Positions 39,396 through 46,730 of a stretch of 64,000 nucleotides of DNA are shown piece after piece. The number at the start of each line of letters is the position of its first letter. Within the stretch, counting starts at the first letter, position 1. The notes beneath the pieces are model-generated. The model had not been told where the DNA came from. It worked only from the letters and a program-made list of their open reading frames with translations, and ran no database searches. The translations under genes and the position numbers were made by a program. This stretch comes from Simplicispira sp. 125 (GTDB lineage: Bacteria; Pseudomonadota; Gammaproteobacteria; Burkholderiales; Burkholderiaceae_C), in assembly GCF_003096555.1 (NCBI RefSeq), contig NZ_QEKM01000001.1:1-64000 (forward strand), written 5' to 3'.

Positions 39396-39405
39396 CGCTG
39401 CAACC

Positions 39406-40602
39406 TCACAGGCCGAGGATCATCTTGGAGATGATGTTCTTCTGGATTTCATTGGAGCCGCCGAAGATCGACAGCTTGCGGTAGTTGAAGTAGTTGGCTG
39501 CGGCCGTGGCGGCCTCGGCCGGGCCCACGGGCGGCTCGGCGTAGCCGGCGTACTGCGCCTCCTCGATGAAGGGCAGCGCATACGGCCCCATGGCGCGGCG
39601 GATCAACGAGAGGATTTCCTGGCGGATCTCGGTGCCGCGGATCTTGAGCATGGAGCTTTCCGCGCCCGGCACGCCGCCACCGGCCACGGCGGCGATCACG
39701 CGCAGGTTGGTAGTCTTCATGTTCTCCAGGTCAATTTCGACCTGGGCCATGCGCGCGGCGAACAGCGGGTCCTGGTCCAGCGGCTTGCCGTTCTTGTGCA
39801 CCTTGGCAGCGATCACCTTGAGCTTGGCCAGCGCCGCCACGCAGAAGCCCACGCCGGCGATGCCGGTGCGCTCGTAGGTCAGCAGAAACTTGGCGTAGGT
39901 CCAGCCCTTGTTTTCCTCGCCCACGAGGTTCTCCACGGGCACCTTCACGTCGGTGAAGAACACTTCGTTGACCTCGTGGTCGCCGTCGATCGTGCGGATG
40001 GGGCGCAGTTCCACGCCGGGCGTCGTCATGTCCACCAGCAGGAAGCTGATGCCCGACTGCGCCTTGGCCTCGCGGTCGGTGCGCACCAGGCAGAAGATCA
40101 TGTTGGCGTGCTGGCCCTGGGTGGTCCAGGTTTTCTGGCCGTTGACGATGTAGTGGTCGCCCTGGCGCACCGCCGTGGTCTTGACCGAGGCCAGATCGGA
40201 GCCCGCGCCGGGCTCGGAATAGCCCTGGCACCACCAGTCCTGCCCCTTGAGGATGCGCGGCAGCCAGTAGCTCTTTTGCGCCGCGTTGCCGAACTTGATC
40301 AGCACGGGCCCCAGCATGTTCACGCCAAAGGGCACGATGCGCGGGCCGCCAGCCAGGGCGCATTCGTTGTCGAAGATGAACTTCTGCACCGCCCCCCAGC
40401 CCGGGCCGCCGTATTCCTGGGGCCAGTGGTTGGCGAGCCAGCCGCGCTCGTTGAGGATGGCGTGCCATTCCTCCTGGTCGGCTTTGGACAGGCGCTGCCC
40501 GGCCTTGACCTTGCCGGCAATGTGCTGGGGCAGCTTGTCTTTCAGGAAGGCCTGGACTTCCTCGCGGAAGGCCTGCTCTTCGGGGGTGAATTGGAGATCC
40601 AT
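39406..40602 (-). CDS. pimC: Acyl-CoA dehydrogenase, PimC-like (pimeloyl-CoA dehydrogenase large subunit type)
   Basis: 398-residue acyl-CoA dehydrogenase starting M-D-L-Q-F-T-P-E-E-Q-A-F. FAD-binding Y-S-E-P-G-A-G-S-D-L-A-S and W-T-T-Q-G-Q are intact. The C-terminal I-F-G-G-S-N-E-I-Q has Gly where medium-chain enzymes have the catalytic Glu, but the helix-G Glu (T-Y-E-R-T-G-I-A-G) is present, so the base is of the isovaleryl-CoA type. Probably forms a heteromeric enzyme with the next gene, oxidising pimeloyl-CoA to 2-heptenedioyl-CoA, with electrons going to ETF. Confidence 0.72.
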   Translation of the reverse strand: MDLQFTPEEQAFREEVQAFLKDKLPQHIAGKVKAGQRLSKADQEEWHAILNERGWLANHWPQEYGGPGWGAVQKFIFDNECALAGGPRIVPFGVNMLGPVLIKFGNAAQKSYWLPRILKGQDWWCQGYSEPGAGSDLASVKTTAVRQGDHYIVNGQKTWTTQGQHANMIFCLVRTDREAKAQSGISFLLVDMTTPGVELRPIRTIDGDHEVNEVFFTDVKVPVENLVGEENKGWTYAKFLLTYERTGIAGVGFCVAALAKLKVIAAKVHKNGKPLDQDPLFAARMAQVEIDLENMKTTNLRVIAAVAGGGVPGAESSMLKIRGTEIRQEILSLIRRAMGPYALPFIEEAQYAGYAEPPVGPAEAATAAANYFNYRKLSIFGGSNEIQKNIISKMILGL

Positions 40603-40626
40603 GCGTGGGTGCCTCGTGTCAATGCT

Positions 40627-40672
40627 TTATTTTTGATAGCTGGTTACGCTTGATTTCATTGGTTTTCAGCAT
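40627..40672 (+). repeat. Family A repeat, degenerate copy upstream of pimC-like gene
   Basis: ATTTTTGATAGCTGGTTACGCTTGA: AGCT box and left stem ACGCTT are recognisable, the right stem is lost. Confidence 0.45.
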
Positions 40673-40725
40673 CTTTCTTTGTTGAATACCTTGTCAATAA
40701 AGCGCCGCCAGCTCCTGTTTTTGAA

Positions 40726-42069
40726 TCAGGCGGCCTTGTTCAGGCTGTCGAAATTGCGACCCTCGGCCACCAGCTTTTCCAGCAGCGGCGCGGGCTTCCA
40801 GAACAGCGGGTCTTCCTGGGCGAACTCCCGCAGGTCGGCCAGCACCTGGGGCAGGCCCACCATGTCGGCGTACTTCATCGGGCCGCCCCGGTGGCGCGGG
40901 AAGCCATAGCCCGACAGGAAGGTCACGTCCACGTCGAGCGGGCGCAGGGCGATGCCCTCTTCCACCACCTTGGCGCCTTCGTTGATCATGGCGGCCATGT
41001 AGCGGCGCATGATTTCCTCGGGCGTGAACTTGCGCGGCGTGACGCCCTTCTTCGCGCGCTCGGCGTCGACGATGGCCAGCACCTCGGGGTCGGGCATGCC
41101 GGTGCGCGCGCCGTTGGCATACAGGTAAAAGCCCCGTCCGGTCTTCTGGCCGAACCAGCCGCGCTCGCAGATGCGGTCGGCCACCTCGACATAACGCGCC
41201 TTCGGGTCGCGCGTGGCGGCCCGGCGCTTGCGCGTGGCCCAGCCGATGTCGCCACCGGCCAGGTCGGTCACCTGGAACGGCCCCATGGGGTAGCCAGAGC
41301 CGCGCACGGCCTCGTCGATCTCGTAGGGCGAGGCGCCGTCTTCCATCATGTAGTCGGCCACCTGCTTGTACACGGCCAGGATGCGGTTGCCGATGAAGCC
41401 GTCGCACACGCCCGCGCGCACGGGGATCTTCTTCATGCGCTTGGCCAGCTCGAAAGCCGTGGCCACCACGTCGGCGCTCACCTTGGCGGGCACGACGATC
41501 TCCAGCAGCTTCATGATGTTGGCCGGGCTGAAGAAATGCAGGCCGATCACGTCCTGCGGGCGCGCGGTGGCAGCGGCGATGGCGTCGATGTCGAGGTAGG
41601 AGGTGTTGGTGGCCAGCACGGCGCCCGGCTTGCACACCCGGTCCAGCTCCTTGAACACGGCCTTCTTGACTTCGAGGTCCTCGAACACGGCCTCGATCAC
41701 CAGGTCCACCTGGGCGATGTCGTCGTACGAGGTGCTGGGGGTATAGCGCGCCAGGGTGGCGGCCTTGGCCTCGGGGGTCATGCGGCCCTTGGCGATCAGG
41801 CCGTCATAGACCTTCTCGACATTCCTCTGGCCGCGCGCGATGGAATCCTGATCGCGCTCGACCATGGTTACCCGCAGGCCCGCATCCAGCGCCGACACGG
41901 TGATGCCCGCGCCCATGGTGCCGCCGCCGATCACGGCGATGGCGGCAACGGGGCGCGGCGCGGCGGCGCTGGCCTCGGGGATGTTCGCGGCTTCGCGCTC
42001 GGCAAAGAGGGCATGGGCCAGGCCCTGGGATTGCAGGCTGTCGGCACTGGCCTCGGCTTCGATGCTCAT
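40726..42069 (-). CDS. 3-hydroxyacyl-CoA dehydrogenase resembling PimF/FadB with the hydratase domain missing
   Basis: 447 residues. Rossmann motif G-G-G-T-M-G-A-G at 48-55, catalytic pair His178-Glu190 (H-F-F-S-P-A-N-I-M-K-L-L-E), then two C-terminal 3HCDH domains. That is the C-terminal two-thirds of a trifunctional FadB/FadJ/PimF protein (about 700 residues). Residues 11-32 (S-L-Q-S-Q-G-L-A-H-A-L-F-A-E-R-E-A-A) match the helix that normally links the enoyl-CoA hydratase domain to the dehydrogenase, yet no hydratase domain precedes it. The ATG at 42069 follows CCGGAGAACC, a good ribosome site, so this is the natural start rather than a frameshift remnant. It would oxidise 3-hydroxypimeloyl-CoA; a hydratase must come from elsewhere, for example the badK homologue. 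Confidence 0.85.
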   Translation of the reverse strand: MSIEAEASADSLQSQGLAHALFAEREAANIPEASAAAPRPVAAIAVIGGGTMGAGITVSALDAGLRVTMVERDQDSIARGQRNVEKVYDGLIAKGRMTPEAKAATLARYTPSTSYDDIAQVDLVIEAVFEDLEVKKAVFKELDRVCKPGAVLATNTSYLDIDAIAAATARPQDVIGLHFFSPANIMKLLEIVVPAKVSADVVATAFELAKRMKKIPVRAGVCDGFIGNRILAVYKQVADYMMEDGASPYEIDEAVRGSGYPMGPFQVTDLAGGDIGWATRKRRAATRDPKARYVEVADRICERGWFGQKTGRGFYLYANGARTGMPDPEVLAIVDAERAKKGVTPRKFTPEEIMRRYMAAMINEGAKVVEEGIALRPLDVDVTFLSGYGFPRHRGGPMKYADMVGLPQVLADLREFAQEDPLFWKPAPLLEKLVAEGRNFDSLNKAA

Positions 42070-42103
42070 GCAAGGTTCTCCGGTCACTGTCAGATCGATG
42101 CCC

Positions 42104-42126
42104 GATTGTTGTGCCGACAAACAATC
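42104..42126. promoter_or_regulatory. Inverted repeat in the lysR / beta-oxidation gene gap
   Basis: GATTGTT, 9-nt spacer, AACAATC: a perfect 7-bp inverted repeat. It lies downstream of the predicted minus-strand -10, so it could be a roadblock operator or second LysR subsite. Confidence 0.45.
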
Positions 42127-42132
42127 TTGACA

Positions 42133-42160
42133 ATTACATGAACCATTGACAGACTGTCAA
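42133..42160 (-). promoter_or_regulatory. Promoter of the PimF/C/D-like operon
   Basis: Minus-strand TTGACA (42160-42155, exact), 16-bp spacer, TGTAAT (42138-42133, 5 of 6). The -35 lies inside the palindrome described separately, so a regulator there could control it directly. Confidence 0.7.
42146..42160. promoter_or_regulatory. Palindromic operator, LysR type
   Basis: TTGACAG-A-CTGTCAA, a perfect 15-bp palindrome containing the T-N11-A LysR signature, 20 bp upstream of the divergent lysR start and covering the -35 of the opposite promoter. Confidence 0.7.
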
Positions 42161-42179
42161 ACGCTTTTAGACAAATCCC

Positions 42180-43085
42180 ATGGACCTGACCTCTCTGACG
42201 CTGCTGGTGGAAATCATCGACGCCGGCAACCTGAGCCAGGCCGCGCGCAAGCTCAAGATGACGCGCGCCAACGTCAGCTACCACCTCAACCAGTTGGAGA
42301 AGTCGGTGGGCGTGCAACTGGTGCGCCGCACCACGCGCCGCGTGGAGCCCACCGAGGTGGGCCTGCGCCTGGTCGAGCACGGCCGCAACATCCAGAACGA
42401 GATGCTCGCCGCGCGCGAGACCATCACCACCCTGGGCCAGGGCCTGCAGGGCCGCGTGGGCCTGAGCGTGCCCAGCGGCTACGGGCAGATGGTGATGTCG
42501 GACTGGCTGATCGAGTTCAAGCGGCTCTACCCCGGCATCGTGCTCGACGTGCTGTTCGAGAACCGCGCCGACAACCTGCGCGACGAGGTGGACATCGCCA
42601 TCCGCGTGATGCCCGAGCCGCCGCCCGCGCTGGTGGCGCGCGAGCTGGGGCCGGTGCGCTACCTGGCCTGCGCCTCGCGGGGGTTCGCGGAGCAGCATGG
42701 CCTGCCGGGCACGCTGGAGCAACTGCGCAGCACGCCGGTGATCACCTCGGGCGTGGTGGGCAAGCAGTTGCGCCTGAGTGCCTACCGGGGCGACGAGCGC
42801 CAGGAAATCATGCTGGAGCCCACGCTGATTTCCGAGCACTTCCCGTTCCTGCGCCAGGGCATCCTGGCCGGGCTGGGCCTGGGGCTGGTGCCCGACTACG
42901 TGGTGGCGGACGCCATCGCCTCGGGCGAGGTGCTGACCACGCTGCAGGATTACCGCCTGAGCATCTTCGGCACGCGCATGTACCTGCTGTACATGCCGGG
43001 CCGCTACCAGACGCACGCCGTGCGCACCTGTATCGATTTTTTGCTCGATAAGGGGCGTCCGCAGATGCTGCCTGCGCCCCATTGA
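42180..43085 (+). CDS. LysR family transcriptional regulator
   Basis: 301-residue LTTR: N-terminal winged HTH (residues 1-60; L-S-Q-A-A-R-K-L-K-M-T-R-A-N-V-S-Y-H-L) and a periplasmic-binding-like effector domain from about 90. Divergent from the 3-hydroxyacyl-CoA dehydrogenase operon with a 110-bp shared gap containing a perfect T-N11-A palindrome, so it is the obvious local regulator of that operon and of itself. Effector unknown; a pimelate-pathway acyl-CoA would fit the context. Confidence 0.9.
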   Translation: MDLTSLTLLVEIIDAGNLSQAARKLKMTRANVSYHLNQLEKSVGVQLVRRTTRRVEPTEVGLRLVEHGRNIQNEMLAARETITTLGQGLQGRVGLSVPSGYGQMVMSDWLIEFKRLYPGIVLDVLFENRADNLRDEVDIAIRVMPEPPPALVARELGPVRYLACASRGFAEQHGLPGTLEQLRSTPVITSGVVGKQLRLSAYRGDERQEIMLEPTLISEHFPFLRQGILAGLGLGLVPDYVVADAIASGEVLTTLQDYRLSIFGTRMYLLYMPGRYQTHAVRTCIDFLLDKGRPQMLPAPH

Positions 43086-43094
43086 TCACTTCGC

Positions 43095-43589
43095 TCAGTC
43101 TGCCTCCCGGTTGCCTCCCTGTGCGTTGTCCACGCGCTGCATGTTCTCCAGCAGCTTGAGCAGGTAATGCAAGGTGTGGGTGATGTCATTCACCGAGAAC
43201 CCGGCCAGGGCTTCCTCGTAGTAGCCATGGATCTTGGGCTGCGCCTCCACCAGCCACACCCTGCGTCCCGAGTCGGTCATCGTCACCAGGCGTGATCGGC
43301 GGTCGCGCGGGTCGGGCGCGGAAGCGATGTGGCCATCGCGCTCCATGCGGCTGATCAGGCCCGACAGATTTTGCCGACTCACCATCAGATAGCGCGCCAG
43401 ATCGCCCACGCTCATGCCTTCGGCCACCTGGGGTCTTGAAAGAGCGCCCAGCACCGCCCATTGCTGCGTCGTGAGCCCCTCTGATTCCACGGCCCGGGTG
43501 CCGGTTTTATGCAACATGTTTGCGCATTGATAGAGCCGGAAGAAAACCCTGTTGGCAAGATCGGTACGGGTGCTAAGTGTTTTTTCCAT
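43095..43589 (-). CDS. badR: MarR family regulator, BadR-like
   Basis: 164-residue MarR protein from the ATG at 43589 (M-E-K-T-L-S-T-R-T-D); an ATG four codons upstream (43601) is equally possible, as neither has a good ribosome site. Winged-helix core: T-T-Q-Q-W-A-V-L-G-A-L ... L-M-V-S-R-Q-N-L-S-G-L-I-S-R-M-E-R-D-G, then the wing D-P-R-D-R-R-S-R-L. In R. palustris the MarR protein BadR represses cyclohexanecarboxylate genes and responds to 2-ketocyclohexanecarboxyl-CoA. Here a MarR gene is divergent from badH-badI, so the same role is likely; the symbol is by context. Confidence 0.72.
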   Translation of the reverse strand: MEKTLSTRTDLANRVFFRLYQCANMLHKTGTRAVESEGLTTQQWAVLGALSRPQVAEGMSVGDLARYLMVSRQNLSGLISRMERDGHIASAPDPRDRRSRLVTMTDSGRRVWLVEAQPKIHGYYEEALAGFSVNDITHTLHYLLKLLENMQRVDNAQGGNREAD

Positions 43590-43647
43590 AGGGAAAACCA
43601 TAAGTTCTTGTGAAAGTAGAAATGAAGCTCTTGCATTCGAAAGAAAT

Positions 43648-43663
43648 AGATATGACAATATCT
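43648..43663. promoter_or_regulatory. Candidate BadR/MarR operator in the badR-badH gap
   Basis: AGATAT-GACA-ATATCT, a 6-bp inverted repeat in a local AT-rich stretch. It overlaps a possible badH promoter (TTGCAT 43631-43636, 17-bp spacer, GACAAT 43654-43659), which suits repression by occlusion. Confidence 0.55.
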
Positions 43664-43736
43664 TTACTTAATTGTGCCGAAAAAACAAGGCGCATGAACC
43701 CGACGATAGCAAGCTTGGCAACCCATGGAGAACGAT

Positions 43737-44504
43737 ATGCAAAGATTTCAGGGCAAGACGGTTGTGGTGACCGGTGGCGGTGGTGGCATTGGCGGCGCGG
43801 CATCGCGCCGCTTTGCGGCGGAGGGTGCCAAGGTCGCCGTGTTTGACATGAACCTGGAGGCTGCCGAAAAAGTGGCGGCAGACATCCGCGCCGCAGGCGG
43901 CCAGGCCGCGGCGTTCCAGTGCAACATCACCGACCGCGCCCAGGTCGATGCGGCCGTGGCTGCGACCGAGGCGCAGCTCGGCCCCATCGCCGTGCTGGTC
44001 AACAACGCGGGCTGGGACATTTTCAAGCCCTTCGTCAAGACGGTGCCGGACGAATGGGACAAGCTCATCGCCATCAACCTCACCGGCGCACTGCACATGC
44101 TGCACGCCGTGCTGCCCGGCATGGTGGAGCGCAAATACGGCCGCATCGTGAACGTGGCGTCCGACGCCGCACGCGGCGGCTCGTCGGGCGAGGCCGTCTA
44201 CGCTGCCTGCAAGGGCGGTCTGGTGGCCTTGTCCAAGACCCTGGCGCGCGAGCATGCCCGCCAGAGCATCACCGTGAACGTGGTCTGCCCCGGCCCCACC
44301 GACACCGCCCTGCTGGCGGGGGTGGCCGAAGGCGCGCGCGACCCGGCCAAGCTGATCGAGGCCTTCAAGAGCGCCATCCCCCTGGGCCGCCTGGGCCAGG
44401 GCGACGACCTGGCCGCAGCCATTGCCTTCATGGGCAGCGACGACGCGAGCTTTGTCACCGGCCAGGTGCTCAGCGTTTCCGGCGGCCTGACGATGCACGG
44501 CTGA
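43737..44504 (+). CDS. badH: 2-hydroxycyclohexanecarboxyl-CoA dehydrogenase
   Basis: 255-residue short-chain dehydrogenase, the same length as R. palustris BadH. Cofactor motif T-G-G-G-G-G-I-G at 12-19, N-N-A-G, catalytic Y155-x3-K159. The distinctive stretch L-V-N-N-A-G-W-D-I-F-K-P-F is one I associate with BadH. Oxidises 2-hydroxycyclohexane-1-carboxyl-CoA to the 2-keto compound with NAD. Start at 43737 (M-Q-R-F-Q-G-K-T) because GGAG lies six bases upstream; the ATG at 43725 is further from any ribosome site. First gene of the catabolic operon. Confidence 0.88.
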   Translation: MQRFQGKTVVVTGGGGGIGGAASRRFAAEGAKVAVFDMNLEAAEKVAADIRAAGGQAAAFQCNITDRAQVDAAVAATEAQLGPIAVLVNNAGWDIFKPFVKTVPDEWDKLIAINLTGALHMLHAVLPGMVERKYGRIVNVASDAARGGSSGEAVYAACKGGLVALSKTLAREHARQSITVNVVCPGPTDTALLAGVAEGARDPAKLIEAFKSAIPLGRLGQGDDLAAAIAFMGSDDASFVTGQVLSVSGGLTMHG

Positions 44505-44508
44505 AAAC

Positions 44509-44612
44509 ATGTACGCCCCCGCGCTTGTCACTGCGTGTACTGCGCTGCCCCCCCCAAGGGGCCCAGCACGCCTTGGGGCGGCCCGGCGGGGTGCTGATTT
44601 TTCTTGTCTGAA
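44509..44612 (+). repeat. Family B repeat between badH and badI
   Basis: ATGTACGCCCCCGCGCTTG ... GCTGCCCCCCCCAAGGGGCC ... GGGGCGGCCCGGCGG, clearly related to the two units at 29724-29893. Its ATG (44509) opens a 42-codon frame (M-Y-A-P-A-L-V-T-A-C-T-A-L-P-P-P-R-G ...) ending in a TGA (44635-44637) that overlaps the badI ATG. Confidence 0.75.
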
Positions 44613-44633
44613 CCCTTTACCTGAGAGAGCACC

Positions 44634-45416
44634 ATGAACTTTGAAGACATCCTGTACGAAGTGCGCAACGGCGTGGCCTGGATCACCATCAACCGCCCGG
44701 ACAAGATGAACGCCTTTCGCGGCACCACCTGCGACGAGATCATCAAGGCGCTGAACAAGGCCGGTTACGACCGCAGTGTCGGCTGCATCGTGCTGGCCGG
44801 CGCGGGCGACCGGGCGTTCTGCACCGGGGGCGACCAGTCCGCTCACGATGGCAACTACGACGGGCGCGGCACCATCGGCCTGCCCATGGAGGAACTGCAC
44901 ACCGCCATCCGCGATGTGCCCAAGCCCGTGATCGCCCGCGTGCAAGGCTTTGCTATTGGCGGCGGCAACGTGCTGTGCACCATTTGCGACCTGACCATCT
45001 GCTCGGACAAGGCCATCTTCGGCCAGGTGGGCCCCAAGATGGGCTCGGTGGACCCCGGCTACGGCACGGCCTTCCTGGCCCGCGTGGTGGGCGAGAAGAA
45101 GGCGCGCGAGATCTGGTACCTGAACAAGCGCTACTCGGGCGAGGAAGCCGTGGCCATGGGCCTGGCCAACATCTGCGTGCCGCACGAGCAGCTCGACGCC
45201 ACCGTGCAGGAGTGGGCCGAGACCATTTGCGAGCGCAGCCCTACCGCCATCGCCATTGCCAAGCGTAGCTTCAACATGGACACCGCCCACCAGGCGGGCA
45301 TTGCGGGCCTGGGCATGTACGCGCTCAAGCTGTTCTACGACACCGAAGAGTCGCGCGAGGGCGTGAATGCGCTCAAGGACAAGCGCAAGCCCGAGTTCCG
45401 CAAGTACGCCAAATAA
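44634..45416 (+). CDS. badI: 2-ketocyclohexanecarboxyl-CoA hydrolase (ring cleavage)
   Basis: 260-residue crotonase-family enzyme, same length as BadI of R. palustris. It is closest in appearance to MenB: G-G-G-N-V-L, then F-G-Q-V-G-P-K-M-G-S-V-D-P-G-Y-G. Hydrolyses 2-ketocyclohexane-1-carboxyl-CoA to pimeloyl-CoA, opening the ring. GAGAG precedes the ATG at 44634; in addition the stop of a repeat-borne frame overlaps this ATG. Confidence 0.9.
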   Translation: MNFEDILYEVRNGVAWITINRPDKMNAFRGTTCDEIIKALNKAGYDRSVGCIVLAGAGDRAFCTGGDQSAHDGNYDGRGTIGLPMEELHTAIRDVPKPVIARVQGFAIGGGNVLCTICDLTICSDKAIFGQVGPKMGSVDPGYGTAFLARVVGEKKAREIWYLNKRYSGEEAVAMGLANICVPHEQLDATVQEWAETICERSPTAIAIAKRSFNMDTAHQAGIAGLGMYALKLFYDTEESREGVNALKDKRKPEFRKYAK

Positions 45417-45435
45417 ATCGCCGGGAGAACAGACG

Positions 45436-46593
45436 ATGCAACCGAACCCCTATATCAACGAGGACCTGCAGACCCTGGCCGAGACGGTGCGCCGCTTCGC
45501 ACAGGAGCGCGTGGCGCCCGGCTTCCTCGAACGCGACAAAACCCGTGTGCTGGACCGTGCACTGCTGCGCGAGATGGGGGCGCTCGGTTTTATCGTGCCC
45601 GAGCTGCCCGAGGCATTTGGCGGCCTGGGCATGGGCTGCCTGGCGGCCGGCGTGATCCACGAGGAAATGGCCCGCGCCGATCTGAGCTTTTCGTACCTGA
45701 ACCTGCTGGCCTCGCTCAACAGCCAGATACTGTCGAAATACGGCCAGCCGGAGGTTGCCCGGCCCTGGCTGCAGAAGATCCTGCGCGGTGAAGCGATCTG
45801 CGCCATTGCGCTGACCGAACCGCGTGGCGGCTCGGACGCAGCCAACCTGCGCCTGCGCATCGAGCGCGAGGGCGGTGAATACGTCATCAACGGCGAAAAA
45901 ACGTCTATCTCCGCCGCTGACCAGGCCGACATCGCCGTGGTCTTTGGCCGCACCGGAACGCCAGAGTCTGGCGCCCATGGCGTGACAGCGCTGCTGGTGC
46001 CCATGGACTTGCCCGGCATTACCACCAATCGCTTTGACTGCCACGGCCAGCGCGCCATCGGCCGCGGCTCGATCTTTTTCGAGAACGTGCGCGTGCCCGC
46101 CAGCCACCGCCTGGGCGACGAGAACAAGGGTTTTGTGCAGGTGATGCACGGTTTTGATTTCTCGCGCTCGCTGATTGGCCTGCAGTGCCTGGCCGTGGCG
46201 CGCGTGGCGCTGGAGGAAACCTGGGAATACATCACCCAGCGCCAGGCGTTTGGCCAGCCGCTGTCCGCCTTCCAGGGCGTGACGCACCCGCTGGCCCAGT
46301 TCGACACCGAGGTGGAGGGCGCGCGCCTCTTGTGCCTGCAGGGCCTGTGGCTCAAGGACCAGGGCCTGCCCCACACCGCCGAGGCCGGCATGGCCAAGTG
46401 GTGGGGCCCCAAGCTGGCCTACGACGTGATCCACCAGTGCTTGCTGTGCTACGGCCACGGTGGCTACGACCGGGGCCTGATGGAGCAGCGCATGCGCGAC
46501 GTGCTGGGCTTCCAGATTGGCGATGGTACGGCGCAGATCATGAAAACCATCATCGCCCGCACGCGGGCGGGGCGCAAGTTCGTGCCGGCCTGA
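45436..46593 (+). CDS. aliB: Cyclohexanecarboxyl-CoA dehydrogenase
   Basis: 385-residue acyl-CoA dehydrogenase. FAD site T-E-P-R-G-G-S-D-A-A-N and R-Q-A-F-G-Q are present. At the place of the medium-chain catalytic Glu (E-G-T) it has Asp363 (Q-I-G-D-G-T-A-Q-I-M), and the alternative helix-G Glu is Ser (F-S-R-S-L-I-G), so Asp363 is the likely base. Placed between badI and the CoA ligase, it fits AliB, which converts cyclohexanecarboxyl-CoA to cyclohex-1-enecarboxyl-CoA. Start at 45436 after CGGGAGAA. Confidence 0.85.
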   Translation: MQPNPYINEDLQTLAETVRRFAQERVAPGFLERDKTRVLDRALLREMGALGFIVPELPEAFGGLGMGCLAAGVIHEEMARADLSFSYLNLLASLNSQILSKYGQPEVARPWLQKILRGEAICAIALTEPRGGSDAANLRLRIEREGGEYVINGEKTSISAADQADIAVVFGRTGTPESGAHGVTALLVPMDLPGITTNRFDCHGQRAIGRGSIFFENVRVPASHRLGDENKGFVQVMHGFDFSRSLIGLQCLAVARVALEETWEYITQRQAFGQPLSAFQGVTHPLAQFDTEVEGARLLCLQGLWLKDQGLPHTAEAGMAKWWGPKLAYDVIHQCLLCYGHGGYDRGLMEQRMRDVLGFQIGDGTAQIMKTIIARTRAGRKFVPA

Positions 46594-46605
46594 GGCCCCA
46601 CGAGC

Positions 46606-46705
46606 ACTATAAAAACAATAGCTTGCAGCGCATTATTTATAAGAATTTAAAAATTAAATCATATTGAAATGCTTATCTGATAAGCGCTGGCTGCTCCTAT
46701 TTTTG
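46606..46705 (+). repeat. Family A repeat interrupted by a 39-bp AT-rich insertion
   Basis: Left half ACAATAGCTTGCAGCGC (to 46631), then 39 bp that are almost pure A/T (46632-46670), then GCTTATCTGATAAGCGCTGG and CTATTTTTGA. Removing the 39 bp restores a normal family A element. Lies between aliB and aliA. Confidence 0.65.
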
Positions 46706-46730
46706 ACAAGACCGAGACCGGAGACACACC

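Noticed and set aside
40603..40725. Search for a separated enoyl-CoA hydratase remnant next to the PimF-like gene
   Set aside because: The gap is too short and contains only a degenerate family A repeat; upstream of the gene is the lysR promoter region.
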